Part shown: positions 12,889 through 25,336 of the stretch, in pieces
How the letters are laid out: every line of letters starts with the position of its first letter
Position numbering within the stretch: position 1 is the first letter of the stretch
Assembly (NCBI RefSeq): GCF_020921035.1
Contig: NC_063152.1
Location: forward strand, 3,292,001-3,356,000
Direction: 5' to 3'
DNA: 64,000 bases
Origin: Rhodamnia argentea
Lineage: Eukaryota; Streptophyta; Magnoliopsida; Myrtales; Myrtaceae
Program-made: the position numbers and the translations under genes
The notes under the pieces: model-generated
The model's input: the letters and a program-made list of their open reading frames with translations, nothing else
Database searches by the model: none
What the model was told of the DNA's origin: nothing

Positions 12889-13491
12889 TCTTCCATTCCA
12901 CTGTATTGGCTAGAAGTGGCTGTAGCTTCATCAATATTTGAACCATACACTGGACATCACACAAAGTACGATGCCATCAGGACCTGATGAGAAAAACTTT
13001 CTGCTGCTGTTGCTGTATCCTATTTTGTGCAGTCTTTACATTCCTATTTTTGCTGATCTCAATGTTATTTGTTGTACGGTTCAACAAAAGCGAAAACGTT
13101 GAGACCTCATTCTTTTTACCTAACCAAACATGTATTACTTCGCCAGATACCATTCCTAGAAAAAAATAGACCAGTCACAGAAGTACCAGAATCCATAAAC
13201 TGCAAGGGGATGGTTTAACAGAGGTATTGACAGACTAAATATAGCTATGGAATGAAAAATCACCTCTTTAAGTTATTGATATTACCGAAAGGGAAAAAGA
13301 GCAACCTAATTCAATTTTAACACCTTTAGGTTGACATTATAAACACATGCTGCTCTGGTTCCACTTCCTTCACACTTTGACATATATAGAAGCAGCTGCC
13401 ATAGACAGTTGCTTTCTCAAAACTTGTTGACAGCAAACCCAACATAACTAACAGCAGCAGAGAAAAATGATTTATGTGCTTGGTGGCAGAG
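12889..13491. other. Convergent 3' region between CslE and ALKBH2
   Basis: It holds the 3' untranslated ends of two convergent genes. No further gene or transposon was recognised; the small open frame at 12987-13169 is a chance T-rich frame. Confidence 0.5.
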
Positions 13492-14923
<1,432 letters not shown>

Positions 14924-15174
14924 ATCTCGTCACCAAGCTTCTCCGTCGCCGCAAAAGTTCACGAAACTCGGAGAAAGTCGAGCTCTTTAGCCGGGGAATC
15001 AACAGCGAGACCCCGCCGAACGCCAATTCGCTTCACCGTGAAACCGCCATTGCCATTTCTTATTCTTGGGAAAATGCCCCATTTTCTTAAATAAGAATTT
15101 GAATTTTATTTTAAATAATAACTTAAAGTGACATCATTATCTAAAAAAAAGATCAAAAGTTACTATAATTATTT

Positions 15175-16095
15175 GAGAAAATTTCATTTAAGGGCCCGAA
15201 ATGCTCTCGATTTTTCAAATAAGGGCTCGAAGTAGACGTTATTTTAAATAAGGGCCTGGATATGGGTATTTTAATCATTTTCCCTTTTTTTAAACTTTTT
15301 CCTTTCTTTTTTTCTTTTTTCCTTTATTTTCGCCCTAGCTCACCATGGTCGGCCACCGGTGAGGGAGGTAGCGGCCCCGCTCGGGCGAGCCGAGGGCGAC
15401 CCTCGCCGAGGCGAGCAGAGGGCGGCCCTCGTCGGCTTCGCTTGGCCTCGACTCGCCAGAGCGAGGTCAAGGTCAGCCCTTGGCTCACCCGGGCGTGGCC
15501 AACGGGGGTGAGATCCGCCTCAACGCCTTCTTCATCGCGATGCTCGCATTCACGGCAAGGGCCGCCATGTTCAAGGCCGTTAGGCGGTGCTAGAGCCTCG
15601 ACTTGGGGAGCACGAAGTAGATTTGGTTTTGCATGAGCTCGTCCTCGTTGGCTAGGGCGGGATGAACTCCTCACAAGGAGTTGCGGATGAAGCCCGAAGA
15701 AGAAGACGTGGACAATGTGCTCTCGGATTTGAAATTTTCGTGAGGGCTAGAGGCCCTAGCTAATGGCCGGCGGGGTCGCAGCCCTTGCCGCCCCTGCCTA
15801 ACCTCCCACCAATGGTAGGCCAATGACCACAAGCGGGAGAGGTTGCCCTCTCGTTGTGTGGCTTTTTTTTTCCTTTTTTTTTAAATTAGAAAAAAAGGAA
15901 AAAATGAATAAAAATTTAAAAGTGAAATGACGAAAATACCTTTCAGGCTAGACACTTTTTTGAAATATTATAGCAACTTTAGGCCCTTAATTGAAACATA
16001 TTATGTCATTTCGGGCCTTTATTTGAAACAAGGTCCACTTAGGGCCCTTATTTGAAAAAACAAGAGGACTTCAAGCCATTTTTTGGATTTTTCCC
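15175..16095. mobile_element. Mutator-like TIR element, 921 bp, with a captured gene fragment
   Basis: It starts GAGAAAATTTCATTTAAGGG and ends GGATTTTTCCC; the arms repeat AAATAAGGGCC-type phrases in inverted order over about 110 bp. Flanking 9-mers are TAATTATTT (15166-15174) and TAGTTATTT (16096-16104), a 9-bp target duplication with one mismatch, the Mutator hallmark. There is no transposase. The interior holds a broken PADRE/DUF4228-like segment (15520-15730), so the element is of Pack-MULE type. Confidence 0.75.
15520..15730 (-). pseudogene. Captured fragment of a PADRE (DUF4228) gene
   Basis: On the minus strand, after a stop, one frame reads DELMQNQIYFVLPKSRL, then another stop, then ALNMAALAVNASIAMKKAL. 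The Q-IYF-LP-S-L core followed by the LAVNAS helix is the pattern of the C-terminal half of plant PADRE/DUF4228 stress proteins. At least two in-frame stops show it is not functional. It lies wholly inside the TIR element. The assignment rests on remembered family resemblance. Confidence 0.6.
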
Positions 16096-16705
16096 TAGTT
16101 ATTTTAAATAAGGGCCTCACCTTGCCGACCAATCAGCCAAATTTTTCAGCTAATAAAGGGCATTTTTTTAAAAAGTATAAATTAATATGATTTGTTGTTA
16201 AATTAAATTAAAAGAAAAAATAAAAACAAAAATTTTTTTTAAAAAAAGGAAAAAACATAGGTGGGAGGATTGACCCCTCGCTTGTGGTCGCCATCCCTCC
16301 CGTGGCCGTCGAGGTTGCCGACGACTGGGCGAGGGCTGGCGGCCCCGCCGACCAGGGGTGAGCGCCCGCTCCCCGGCCCTCTCTTTAGGTCGATGGGGTT
16401 GCTAGCTCTCATCGAGTTGTCTACTACCCCAATGGCTATAGCCGCCGTCCGCCTATGCGTTTATTTGTTTTTTTTTTTTTACTTTTTTTTAAATCTCTAA
16501 AACAAAAAGAAAAAGGAAAAAGTAAGTTAAAAATAGTAAATTACCAAAATGCCCCTTATAGGCACTCCATGCCCTTATTTGAAGCAATATGTACTTTGGG
16601 CCTTTTTTGACACAATGAGGGCATTTTTTTTTAACACAATGAGGGCATTTCATGCCATTATTTGAGAAAACGAAGGCACTTGGGGCCCTTTGTTGGAATT
16701 TTTGT

Positions 16706-16906
16706 CTTTTTTTTTTTTTTATAACCGAGATGTCCGGGTTAGCTTGCATGCACCTCGACTATTCCTCGAGGCGGACCAAGCACAGAACCCACCGCCATGG
16801 CCCCCTACTTAAATCACAAGTGCTCTGTTGGAGAATCGAACCTGGAACCAGTGCCCCTAACCACACAATCCCAAGTGCGTCATAACCAACCGAGCCACCC
16901 ATGGGT
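16706..16906 (-). mobile_element. tRNA-derived SINE, minus strand
   Basis: Read on the minus strand it begins with GGGTGGCTCGGTTGGTTA, a box-A-like phrase, followed by GGTTCCAGGTTCGATTCTCC, a good box B of a tRNA-type pol III promoter. The body continues about 100 bases and ends in a run of about 15 A (plus-strand T run at 16707-16721). This order is that of a plant SINE. No convincing target duplication was seen. Confidence 0.65.
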
Positions 16907-16955
16907 GGGTTCTTATTCTTTTATCTCTTTCTTTTCTAAAGTCTTTATTTTTCTA

Positions 16956-17322
16956 CATAGAATAAGTGCACCAAAAATCTTGAAACTTGTCGCGAAAGTG
17001 TAATCGGAGTCTTAAAAATCAATCGAGTGCTAAAACTTATCACTAAAGTACAATAGAGTTCTAAAATTTTCAAAAATGCAATTAAATCCTAAAACTTGTC
17101 ATGAAAATATAATCGAATCTTGAAATTTTCAAGAAGTGCAATCACTAAAAGGACTCGATTTCCTCAATTTGACAAGTTTTATGACTTGATTACACTTTTT
17201 GAAAGTTTTAGTACTTAATTGCACTTTCTGACAAGTTTTAACATTTGATTGTACATTTTGAAAGTTTTAGAGCTCGATTACATTTACGTAATAAATTTTA
17301 GGACTTTCAAGACATTTATCTC
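16956..17322. mobile_element. Inverted-repeat (MITE-like) element, 367 bp
   Basis: Both ends carry inverted versions of a phrase like AAACTTGTCGCGAAAGTGTAATCG; internal units alternate AAAACTTGTC and GACAAGTTTTA. Exact 11-bp direct repeats TTATTTTTCTA flank it (16945-16955 and 17323-17333). Because this 11-mer is low in complexity, it may be chance. Confidence 0.5.
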
Positions 17323-17636
17323 TTATTTTTCTATGTTGCGGTTGAAAAAAATCTTTAGAATTTTTGCTTTGAGGGCATGAAATATGTTTGAAGCGATTTT
17401 CATTTCCATGCATAGGACATAAGAAAATTACTTATCGCTTTTACTTTTTCTAATGGTTTTTTCCTCCCTAGAGAATTTAAAAATGCAAAAATTATTTCGA
17501 TATTTTATACTATATATATATGTGATTCTGAATGTCATCATTTAGATATTAAATGTTAATTGTGCATTATTTAGTGAGTCGATGAGCGCCAAACTTGTGC
17601 ATAAGCCAAGGTTTGCTACAGTTGCTTTGCTAATGC
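17323..17636. other. Intergenic, upstream of the CslE pseudogene
   Basis: AT-rich sequence without a recognised gene or repeat; it should hold the former CslE promoter. Confidence 0.4.
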
Positions 17637-17644
17637 TATAAATA
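17637..17644 (+). promoter_or_regulatory. TATA box of the second CslE copy
   Basis: TATAAATA, 73 bases before the CslE-type start codon, a typical plant spacing. Confidence 0.6.
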
Positions 17645-18404
17645 CAGCCTTATTCCTTCCGACATCGTTGCCACCAAATACAATAGAAAGAAGATTTGAA
17701 GAAGAATTAAGACCAGATGGTAGGGAAGAGTCCTGCTCCTTTGTTTGAAACAAAGCCAGCCAAGAACCTCTTCATCTTCAGATTGTCTGCAGTGTCCGTC
17801 TTCGCCGGCATCATCGTCATCTTCTACTACCGAGTTCATCACTCGCCGGAGCCAAACACAGCTGCGAAGTGGGCTTGGCTCGGAGCTCTCTTCTCCGAAC
17901 TCTGGTTCACTTTTTACTGGTTCGTCACTGTCGTCGTGAGATGGAACCCCGTGCATCGCCACACCTTCAAGGACAGGCTTTCTCAGAGGTGTGCTGTCCT
18001 GGTCTTTTCTCTAATATTTCGCTCGACACTTTGCGCCTGTTGTCGCAAAATTGAACAAGAAATAGTATTTCCATGGAAGTCATTGCACGCGACCATTCTG
18101 ATCACATGGTGACATTGTTTTCTTGATGTTTCAGATACGAGAAGGTTTAGCCTGGGGTAGACATATTCGTCTGCATGGCGTACAACTATCCGCTGGAGAA
18201 GATGAGCATCTATCTCTCCGATGACGGCTGTCTTGACCTTACTTTCTACGCATTGCTCGAAGCTTCTCAGTTCGCCAAGAAATGGCTTCACTTCTGCAGG
18301 AAGTTTAATGTCGAACTAAGGTCACCGGAGGCCTATTTCAAAACCGCCGCCGAATCTCTAGCTAAGTCTGTCAAGCACCAGGAGTGGCTGTCGGCTAAGG
18401 TAAG

Positions 18405-18405
<1 letters not shown>

Positions 18406-18452
<47 letters not shown>
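18406..18452. repeat. (CT)n microsatellite at the start of intron 2
   Basis: A pure CT tract from six bases after the exon 2 donor. A further CTCTCTC stands at 21413, on the far side of the LTR insertion. Confidence 0.95.
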
Positions 18453-18454
<2 letters not shown>

Positions 18455-20966
18455 GTCCCGACTCTCGAGCTCGCGACATTCCTACCTTACTCGCCTTAGG
18501 TCATGAATGATAGTGTCCCAGTTAGGCTATCGACCTATGAATTTACGGTGCAAGCGGAACGTGCAATTCTCCGGACAATCGATAACAACGGGATAGTACA
18601 GCAGGAAAATCAACATAGTCAATTTAACAAAAAAAAATTCATTAAATAGCCAGAGTATATGAAATTTAACCCTACCGAGCTACGGTAATTATATACAACC
18701 CCATATTAACCCTCTTGAGCTACGGTAATTATATACAACCCCATTCTTCGGGGAGGCTCACTAGGATCTCAAAAAGATACAAGGTTGGGTAAGGTTAAAC
18801 CTTCATCTACTCCCAAAAATCCTACAACAATACTCCGGGTTCAACGTCCATGGCCTCCATCACTGCCCGGAAATTGTTAACCACGACGTGATGAGAAATT
18901 AATCTCGGTGAGCCAACGCCTAAGCCCGGTTAGGACGTTGATTCGCTCGAACATCCTAAAAAGGCAATCACCTCAACACGGAACAAATATTCCAAACACA
19001 TGCAAACTTACTCTTCAGACCACACATAATGCAATGCGGACTCGACTCAACAGTCAACCAACCAAACCAATTCAACCCACTGCAAAGCATCACAACACTT
19101 GCATGCACATGACACCACACGTAGTCCATTTATTATCGGAATCGACATGTAGGTCCAGCACACTAGTCGGTTAGTGCTCTATTGGCGGGACCGGGCATCG
19201 TCCCTTACTTCCAAGAACGGCTTCTGATAGTCCATGTGACTCCACTCGACCAACCAAAAGACAATGATTGTCGACATGACATGGCACTAACGTAAATCCT
19301 TAAAAAGCTTTGGCCCATCACAAGTCGCGACCGGTAAACGAACAACCGTAAGACAATAGTTGATGCGCATCCAAGAACCGGAAGACAATGATTTCCAGAA
19401 CCAATCGACCAGAAGACAATGATTATCGGAATTATCCCATTATGTGACCACTCAAGCACTTCGACAACCACCCAGTTCATTTCTTGGAATTAGGTCGAAT
19501 GTTCATACTTGCATGTTCAAATACTTGGCCCAAGGTTGTTTACGTGCAAAACTATGCAATTTTATCTTATACATAGTCACATGAATGCGCAATTATATCG
19601 ACTAACGGACCAATCAATTTGGGGCGATTAACCTCTAATCGAACCCCCACGGCAATCAACAGTCAAATTGGCATTCACAACCAACAATTCATAAATCCAT
19701 TAATCAATTGCGGCCAATCGATTATTAATTCCAATTGATAGCCAATTGCACATTCGTCTCTAACCTATCGCTCACTCGTGATCAATCAACGTAATCAATC
19801 AAATCAACCAATTCTACTCACCAATTAGCCACGGATAACCTAGCTAATTGACTAATCTTAACTAATTACGGTCATTTAGCTTGAACCATATTTCTATCTA
19901 GCCCGACCGTAATTAATCTACCTAAACACCCTAATTAGCTAATTAATCTAATCCGAACGCAATTAGCGTCCTAACCAAGAGTTAGGGGCTAACTCACAAT
20001 TTAACTAGCTCGGGCGGTCTCAACTCGAGCGGCGGCGACACAAACTCGGCCCAACTCGACGACGATGACAACTCGCGCCCCAAAACAAACTTCGGGCTTC
20101 CAACTTGGTCAAAGGCAGTCCAAAGACTTGGCGACACCTCGAGACAGCGGCACGAGGCTCGGGGGTGGCGGTCGGTGGCCGGAGCCGGCCGGAACAGTCA
20201 CGGCCGACGGTGAACAGTAAATCACAGAACAGGGGCGCGGCTGGAAACAGGGGAAAAGGGGTTGATCGGAGGGGATTCGGGTGCTCCAAGGCTAGGGAAA
20301 AGCCCGGAGGTTGGGTGGTGTCCGGGGTGGTAGCAGGTGGGGGCGATGGCGCCAGCAGACGACCGGAGGCTGCGGTTCAAAGCTGCACAGAACCAGCACA
20401 GCAAAACAGGTGCGCGGGAGCAGAATAGGGGAGGTCCGGCGGGGGGTAATCGAGCTCCACAGACTTCAATCGGCCTCCGGTGACCTTGGGGAACGGTGAG
20501 GGATCGAAGGCCATCGCTGGGGGTGGTCTGGGGTGGCCGGAGTTGGGCGGAGGAGGTCGAAACAGATGTAAGACAATGGCTCAGCGAAAACAGAGCAGGT
20601 GGACTGAAGGGGCTGTTCCCGGGCTGATCGGCAGCTTTGAGGAGGCGCACCACGGTGGGTCGAAGTTTGGTAGTCAAAGGGAAGACGACAAGGTGGCTGG
20701 TGGCGGTCGGAAGGGGTGCGGGGGCGGCCGGGCAGCACACAAAGCCCACTGGACCCGAAACAGAGTAGGGGACGGGCGGGGCTGATTCCGAGGTCCGGCA
20801 GCGGCGAATGAAGACCGGGACGGTGGCGTCAAGGTGGCAGCAAGGCGGCAGTGTGGTGGTGATATCGCTCAAGGTTGGTGTCACACAAAGAGGGCCGGAG
20901 AAGGAGGAAAGTGCTCGGTTGGGGGGGTGTCCTTCGCGCGCGGAACAAAGGAGGAAGAAGACCAGC

Positions 20967-21011
<45 letters not shown>

Positions 21012-21412
21012 GACTGACTTTGACTGGGGTGGGCCGAAGATTTGACCAAAAGTGGGGCCCACGGGGCTCTTCCAATTAATGGTTTTCGTCCCACATGCAT
21101 AATATCCAAAGGTGAAACGGTCTTTTGATAATTCGGGACTGATTGGATTTTTGACTCAACCGATTGGGAATAAAATTTGGATTTTCACGGGCTAAGTTCG
21201 GTCTGGAAAAAGTCTAGGCGCAAGGATTAAAATCCTAAGTCACGGTGACTACGACTTCGAGACTCAATCGAAATCGAACAACAAATCGGGAACCATCCAA
21301 AATTAGTCACTTTCGTCCTTGCGATCCGAAATTTGCAATGACTGAAATTCAATTTTCTTTCTTTTTATTAAATTCGGGCAAATTACAAAATTCGAATTTC
21401 CCGGGCGTCACA
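18453..21412. mobile_element. Probable solo LTR of a long-LTR (Tekay/Del-like) gypsy element, about 2.96 kb
   Basis: The left end is TCACGTCCCGAC directly after the CT tract and the right end CCCGGGCGTCACA directly before CTCTCTC; together they resemble the TGTCACG...CGTCACA ends of long plant gypsy LTRs. The CT flank on both sides agrees with a target duplication inside the microsatellite, but cannot prove it. No gag or pol frame was recognised; the 295-residue minus frame at 20222-21109 is Ser/Pro/Leu-rich with a CT-encoded LS run and is not considered a gene. No internal second LTR was seen. Confidence 0.5.
20969..21009. repeat. (GA)n microsatellite inside the LTR
   Basis: About 20 GA units within the probable LTR. 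Confidence 0.95.
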
Positions 21413-21516
21413 CTCTCTCAATTGAACATCCTTGCCAAACCTCAACAAATTAATCTATGAATGAGTGATTTGATGGTTTTGACTTTTGTTGTTGGCTTAT
21501 AGCTAACTGAGGAACC

Positions 21517-22398
21517 TGTTGGGACTTTGGTTTCAAAGTCCCATAAGAAGTTGAATGAGAAATGAAGGATGGAAAGTCTCACATGGAAAAAAGAGTAGCT
21601 AGAAGATGGGTTTAAATATTGGAACCTTACAAATAGGTTTGGGCCCCAAGGAGCACTCCACTTTTGTGGAAGGAAGAGAACCTACGCAAAGCTAGGTCGG
21701 CCCACATGCGCGTGCGCCGCCGCCGCCGCCCGTCGGCTCGGTTCGGTTCGGGCCGGGCCCGGGTTCGCATTCCTATTTTTTTTATCTATCTATCTGTTTT
21801 ATTTATTCTATTCTTTTTAAACCGAATGGACATGTTCGAACGGGTATGTTCAGAAATTTTTTTATTTGAACGAACATGTTTGTTTGTTTGAATAAAGAGA
21901 GCTGTTCGGTTCGTGTTCTTTCATGAAGGTTCGTAACTCTTCATCAGAGCTGTTCGGTTCGTGTTCCTTCACGAAGGTTCGTAACCTTTCATCAACCGTA
22001 TAGATTTGTGACTCTTCGTCGACGTTCTCAACATTTCGTTCATGACTATTCGCATCATTGTCTATAAATAGAGCATTGACCGTCGCATTAGAAATAACTA
22101 TCATTTTTCGTCATTCATACTTCATTATTCATCAATTGTGCGATTATTCTACAAAGTGCGTTCGAAGGTTTCCTCCGAAGAAGTATCGCTTTGGAGGAAA
22201 AGGCAATCCATTCTATCCTGGGAGGCAATTGTCCAAGAACCTTGGGTACCAATTGAGGGAACAAATTTATCTTAAGGACACAACGTCATTTCGTTGGGCT
22301 CGGATCATTTCTCTACATTCGGATTACTCATTTCTATTTGAATTCAGGTTTGTCGATTAACGTTATTCTATATATACAAACATCTATAGGCGACAACA
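21517..22398 (+). mobile_element. Probable solo LTR, copia type, about 882 bp
   Basis: It starts TGTTGGGACTTTGG and ends GGCGACAACA, with TG...CA ends. The flanks are GAACC (21512-21516) and GAACA (22399-22403), a 5-bp target duplication with one mismatch. A TATA-like CTATAAATAGAGC is present at about 22060, as in an LTR promoter. No coding part follows, so a solo LTR is proposed. Confidence 0.5.
21899..21994. repeat. Two 48-bp tandem units
   Basis: GAGCTGTTCGGTTCGTGTTC begins at 21899 and again at 21947; the two 48-bp units differ at only a few bases. Confidence 0.9.
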
Positions 22399-25336
22399 GA
22401 ACAAAGGGAGGCTCTTTATGCCTACTTGATTTTCGATGCTAACTTATGAACAAACTAATTATTAAGGTTTTAAATCTCTCATTCTCGTGCTTGGGTAGTT
22501 ATCTATATTGCCTCCCGAATTTAAATATCCCTGCTCCTTATAGCATGGTTAATGTCCAGGAATGCAACATAAATAAGACAAAAGAAATCGATAATAATAG
22601 CCGTCGGCGTTTCGATGGAGAAACAACTGATTGGCAAACGACGACTGTCCAAGAAACTGACGTGCATGGCATCAACTAGGGTTTTAGCGACATCTACAAG
22701 ATGACAAAGGCGTAAATCCCATCGTGATGCATGGAAGGATAACCTTGCTGTTTCTACGGCGGAACTAGTAAAACCCGTTTCGATGTCGGTAATAACGAAA
22801 ATAGCCATTGAATAAGTAGAATACTGGACATTGTAAGACCTTGGCGAGAACACAGACTAAAAGCTAGAGGAAGAAGTAATCACATGAATTGCATGCAGAA
22901 ACATAGATTTGATGCGAGCCGATGATGTTTTGTTTACCATCTGCCAGTTTGAACATTCTGTGATTCATTCAACTTAAAGATTTGCATGAAAGATCTGGCA
23001 TATGAATAATTCACTGGCTCTTCAGTTTGTAAGAAATTGCATCTCTCAGAAGGTTTCATGTTCTTTGGTTCGTGGTAGAACATATACAAAGACATGAAGC
23101 GGCGCATCGAAGCAACGGCAGATCTGGGACATGTTCCGGACGACGTTCGGAAGCAACATAAAGGATTTCCCGAATGGGACTTCGTCTCTAGCCGAAGAGA
23201 TCATCAAACAATTCTTCAAGTACTACATACATGTACATATCTGCAGTGCTCTCTACAATTTCTACCAAAGTTATGATTCTCGAGCTTTTGCATCTATCCG
23301 AAATATTTTCACGCGATTTTCCAGATACTAATTGACAGGATGGACCCTACGGCTGTGGACGATGAAGGACAACCTCTTCCGACTCTCGTGTACCTAGCAA
23401 GAGAGAAGAGACCCCAATACCACCACAATTTCAAAGCAGGAGCGATGAATGCACTGGTAATATTATTATCAGCACATAAGAGTATATGTATTAGCCCTAA
23501 TTGCATTTCGACTCACTACCATTCTGAAAACTTGAAACATCTCCATCATGTTTAACTGAAAATCAACGTGTTCTGATCATAAGAAAAAAAATGAAGTACA
23601 TGGGATGAGATTTTACTAATGTTCAAGATCATATTTCCTTTTTTTCATTCTTTTTCTTCTGGTTTGATAGATTAGGGTCTCGTCGAAGATCAGCGATGCG
23701 CCCATCATCCTTAACGTGGACTGTGACATGTACTCGAACAACTCGGACTCGGTGAGAGACGCGCTTTGCTTCTTCCTGGACCAAGAGAACGGCCATGACT
23801 TTGCTTACATACAGTATCCACAGAACTTCGATAACCTCACGGCGAATGACTTATACAGCAGTTCCTTGGGGCTGATCAATCACGTACGCAACTCAAGAAC
23901 ATTGAATTTAGACTCCAAAGTGTGAAATGCAAATTGACCGAGTTTTTGCTACAATTTTTGTGACCGTTAGGTGGAGTTTCATGGACTCGACGGCAATGGT
24001 GGACCTATGTACATTGGCACTGGCTGCTTTCACCGCAGAGAGGCACTGTCCGGGGGAAAGTACACGCTGGAAGGCAAGACGGATTCCTCAATTAGGGACA
24101 TATGCAACCAGATACGAGACAGTGCTCGTGTTTTAGAGGAAACGTGCAAAAGACTGGCTGATTGTGAATATGATGTCAACACTGATTGGGGAAAGGGAGG
24201 TCTCCCTCTCTTTCTCTCTTCCATATTTACTTCCATCATAATGGTTACTCGTTTACCGGTATGGGCACCGCAGAAATTTTAGTTATATTGTAAAATTGCA
24301 GATGGGTTTGAAGTATGGATGCACGGTGGAAGATGTGCTTACCGGTTTATCAATGCAGTGCCGAGGTTGGAGATCGGTCTATTTCAAACCGGAAAGGAAG
24401 GGCTTCCTGGGAGTCGCTCCCACGACTTTGTTACAGTCCCTAGTGCAACTTAAGCGAAGGTCCGAGGGTGATTTCCAGATCACCCTGTCGAGGCACTGTC
24501 CTTTCATGTATGGACTCGACAAGATCCCTCTGAAGCTTCAACTTTGCTACTGCAACTACATGCTGTGGGCTGCGAATTCCTTGCCGAGTCTGTACTATGT
24601 GACCGTCCCGTCGCTCTGTCTCCTCCGAGGCATCTCCTTGTTCCCCAAGGTAATTTAGTTGAGAAACAATTCTGTGCACTGTAACATCTCCAGAAATTGA
24701 GGGAATCATATACTTATAGTATGTGATCACTCAAACATGTTAGTTCAAACTGGATATCCTGTCATGCTACTTGACAATTAACCGCTGCATCAGGTGTCGA
24801 GCCTTTGGGGTTTGCCTTTCATGTATGTCGTCGCAGCGACTGTGGTGTACAGCGCCGGAGAATTCATGTGGACGTGCCAAAGCACGCTACGGGGATGGTG
24901 GAATGGCCTAAGAATGGGGTTGTACCGGAGAACGACTTCCCATCTCTTTGGCTTCTTGGACAACATCCTGGGGCTGCTTGGTGTCACCAAGTCCGCCTTC
25001 GTCATCACGGAGAAAGTGGCGGGCGACGACGTCTCGAAGAGTTACGAGCAAGAGCTCATGGAGTTCGGCACACCCTCATCCATGGTCACAATTCTAACGA
25101 CCATCGCCCTGATCAACGCATCGTGCTTAATCAGCACAGCACTAAGGTTAGTGATGCACGGCCAGGCTCTAGACCGGCTCGCCATGCAGATTGGCTGGTG
25201 CGGTTCGCTGGTCTTGATAAACCTGCCTCTGCACAATGGGCTTTTCTTCCGAGAAGTCGAGGGGAGAATGCCCGCCGCGGTGACGTATAAGTCCGCCATA
25301 TTTGCTCTACTAGCTTTTGCCCTAGCCTTGGTGTGA

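Larger units (their letters stand above)
15069..16708. mobile_element. Older copy of the GGGCC TIR family, split by a younger copy
   Basis: GGGAAAATGCCCCATTTTC at 15069 and GGAATTTTTGTC near 16696 look like the two ends of the same TIR family as 15175-16095. The right arm (16550-16700) carries the family phrases CCCTTATTTGAAGC and GGGGCCC. The GC-rich core at 16260-16400 repeats GGCCGTCGAGG and GGGCGAGGG. The younger copy would sit in its left arm. No target duplication was found for this older copy, so the borders are inferred. Confidence 0.45.
17717..25336 (+). pseudogene. CslE paralogue, 8-exon plan kept but broken
   Basis: The exon plan mirrors the gene at 5736: 17717-17988, 18135-18399, 23079-23219, 23325-23456, 23671-23883, 23971-24199, 24302-24649, 24794-25336; exons 1, 3, 4, 5 and 7 have identical lengths. 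Lesions: early in exon 2 the codon after GAG AAG GTT is TAG, giving a stop about residue 95; exon 2 lacks exactly 57 bp, removing 19 residues around TADP and the following EPP region; exon 6 has one extra G near its end (229 bp against 228), shifting the frame into exon 7; and QxxRW reads QLKRR. The DCD motif is intact. Intron 2 is 4.7 kb, swollen by LTR insertions. An alternative start at the Met after the deletion would still lack the N-terminal membrane segments and meet the shift, so a pseudogene is the best call. Confidence 0.88.

Noticed and set aside
15262-15674. Arg/Pro-rich frames on both strands
   Set aside because: Chance frames in the GC-rich core of a TIR element; only the short PADRE-like segment in another frame looks gene-derived.
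18175-18510. Separate short CslE gene starting at the Met in exon 2
   Set aside because: It is exon 2 of the broken CslE copy read into intron 2 through the CT repeat.
20222-21109. 295-residue open frame on the minus strand
   Set aside because: Ser/Pro/Leu-rich, contains a long LS run encoded by a (GA)n microsatellite, overlaps frames on the other strand and lies in a probable LTR; no family features.
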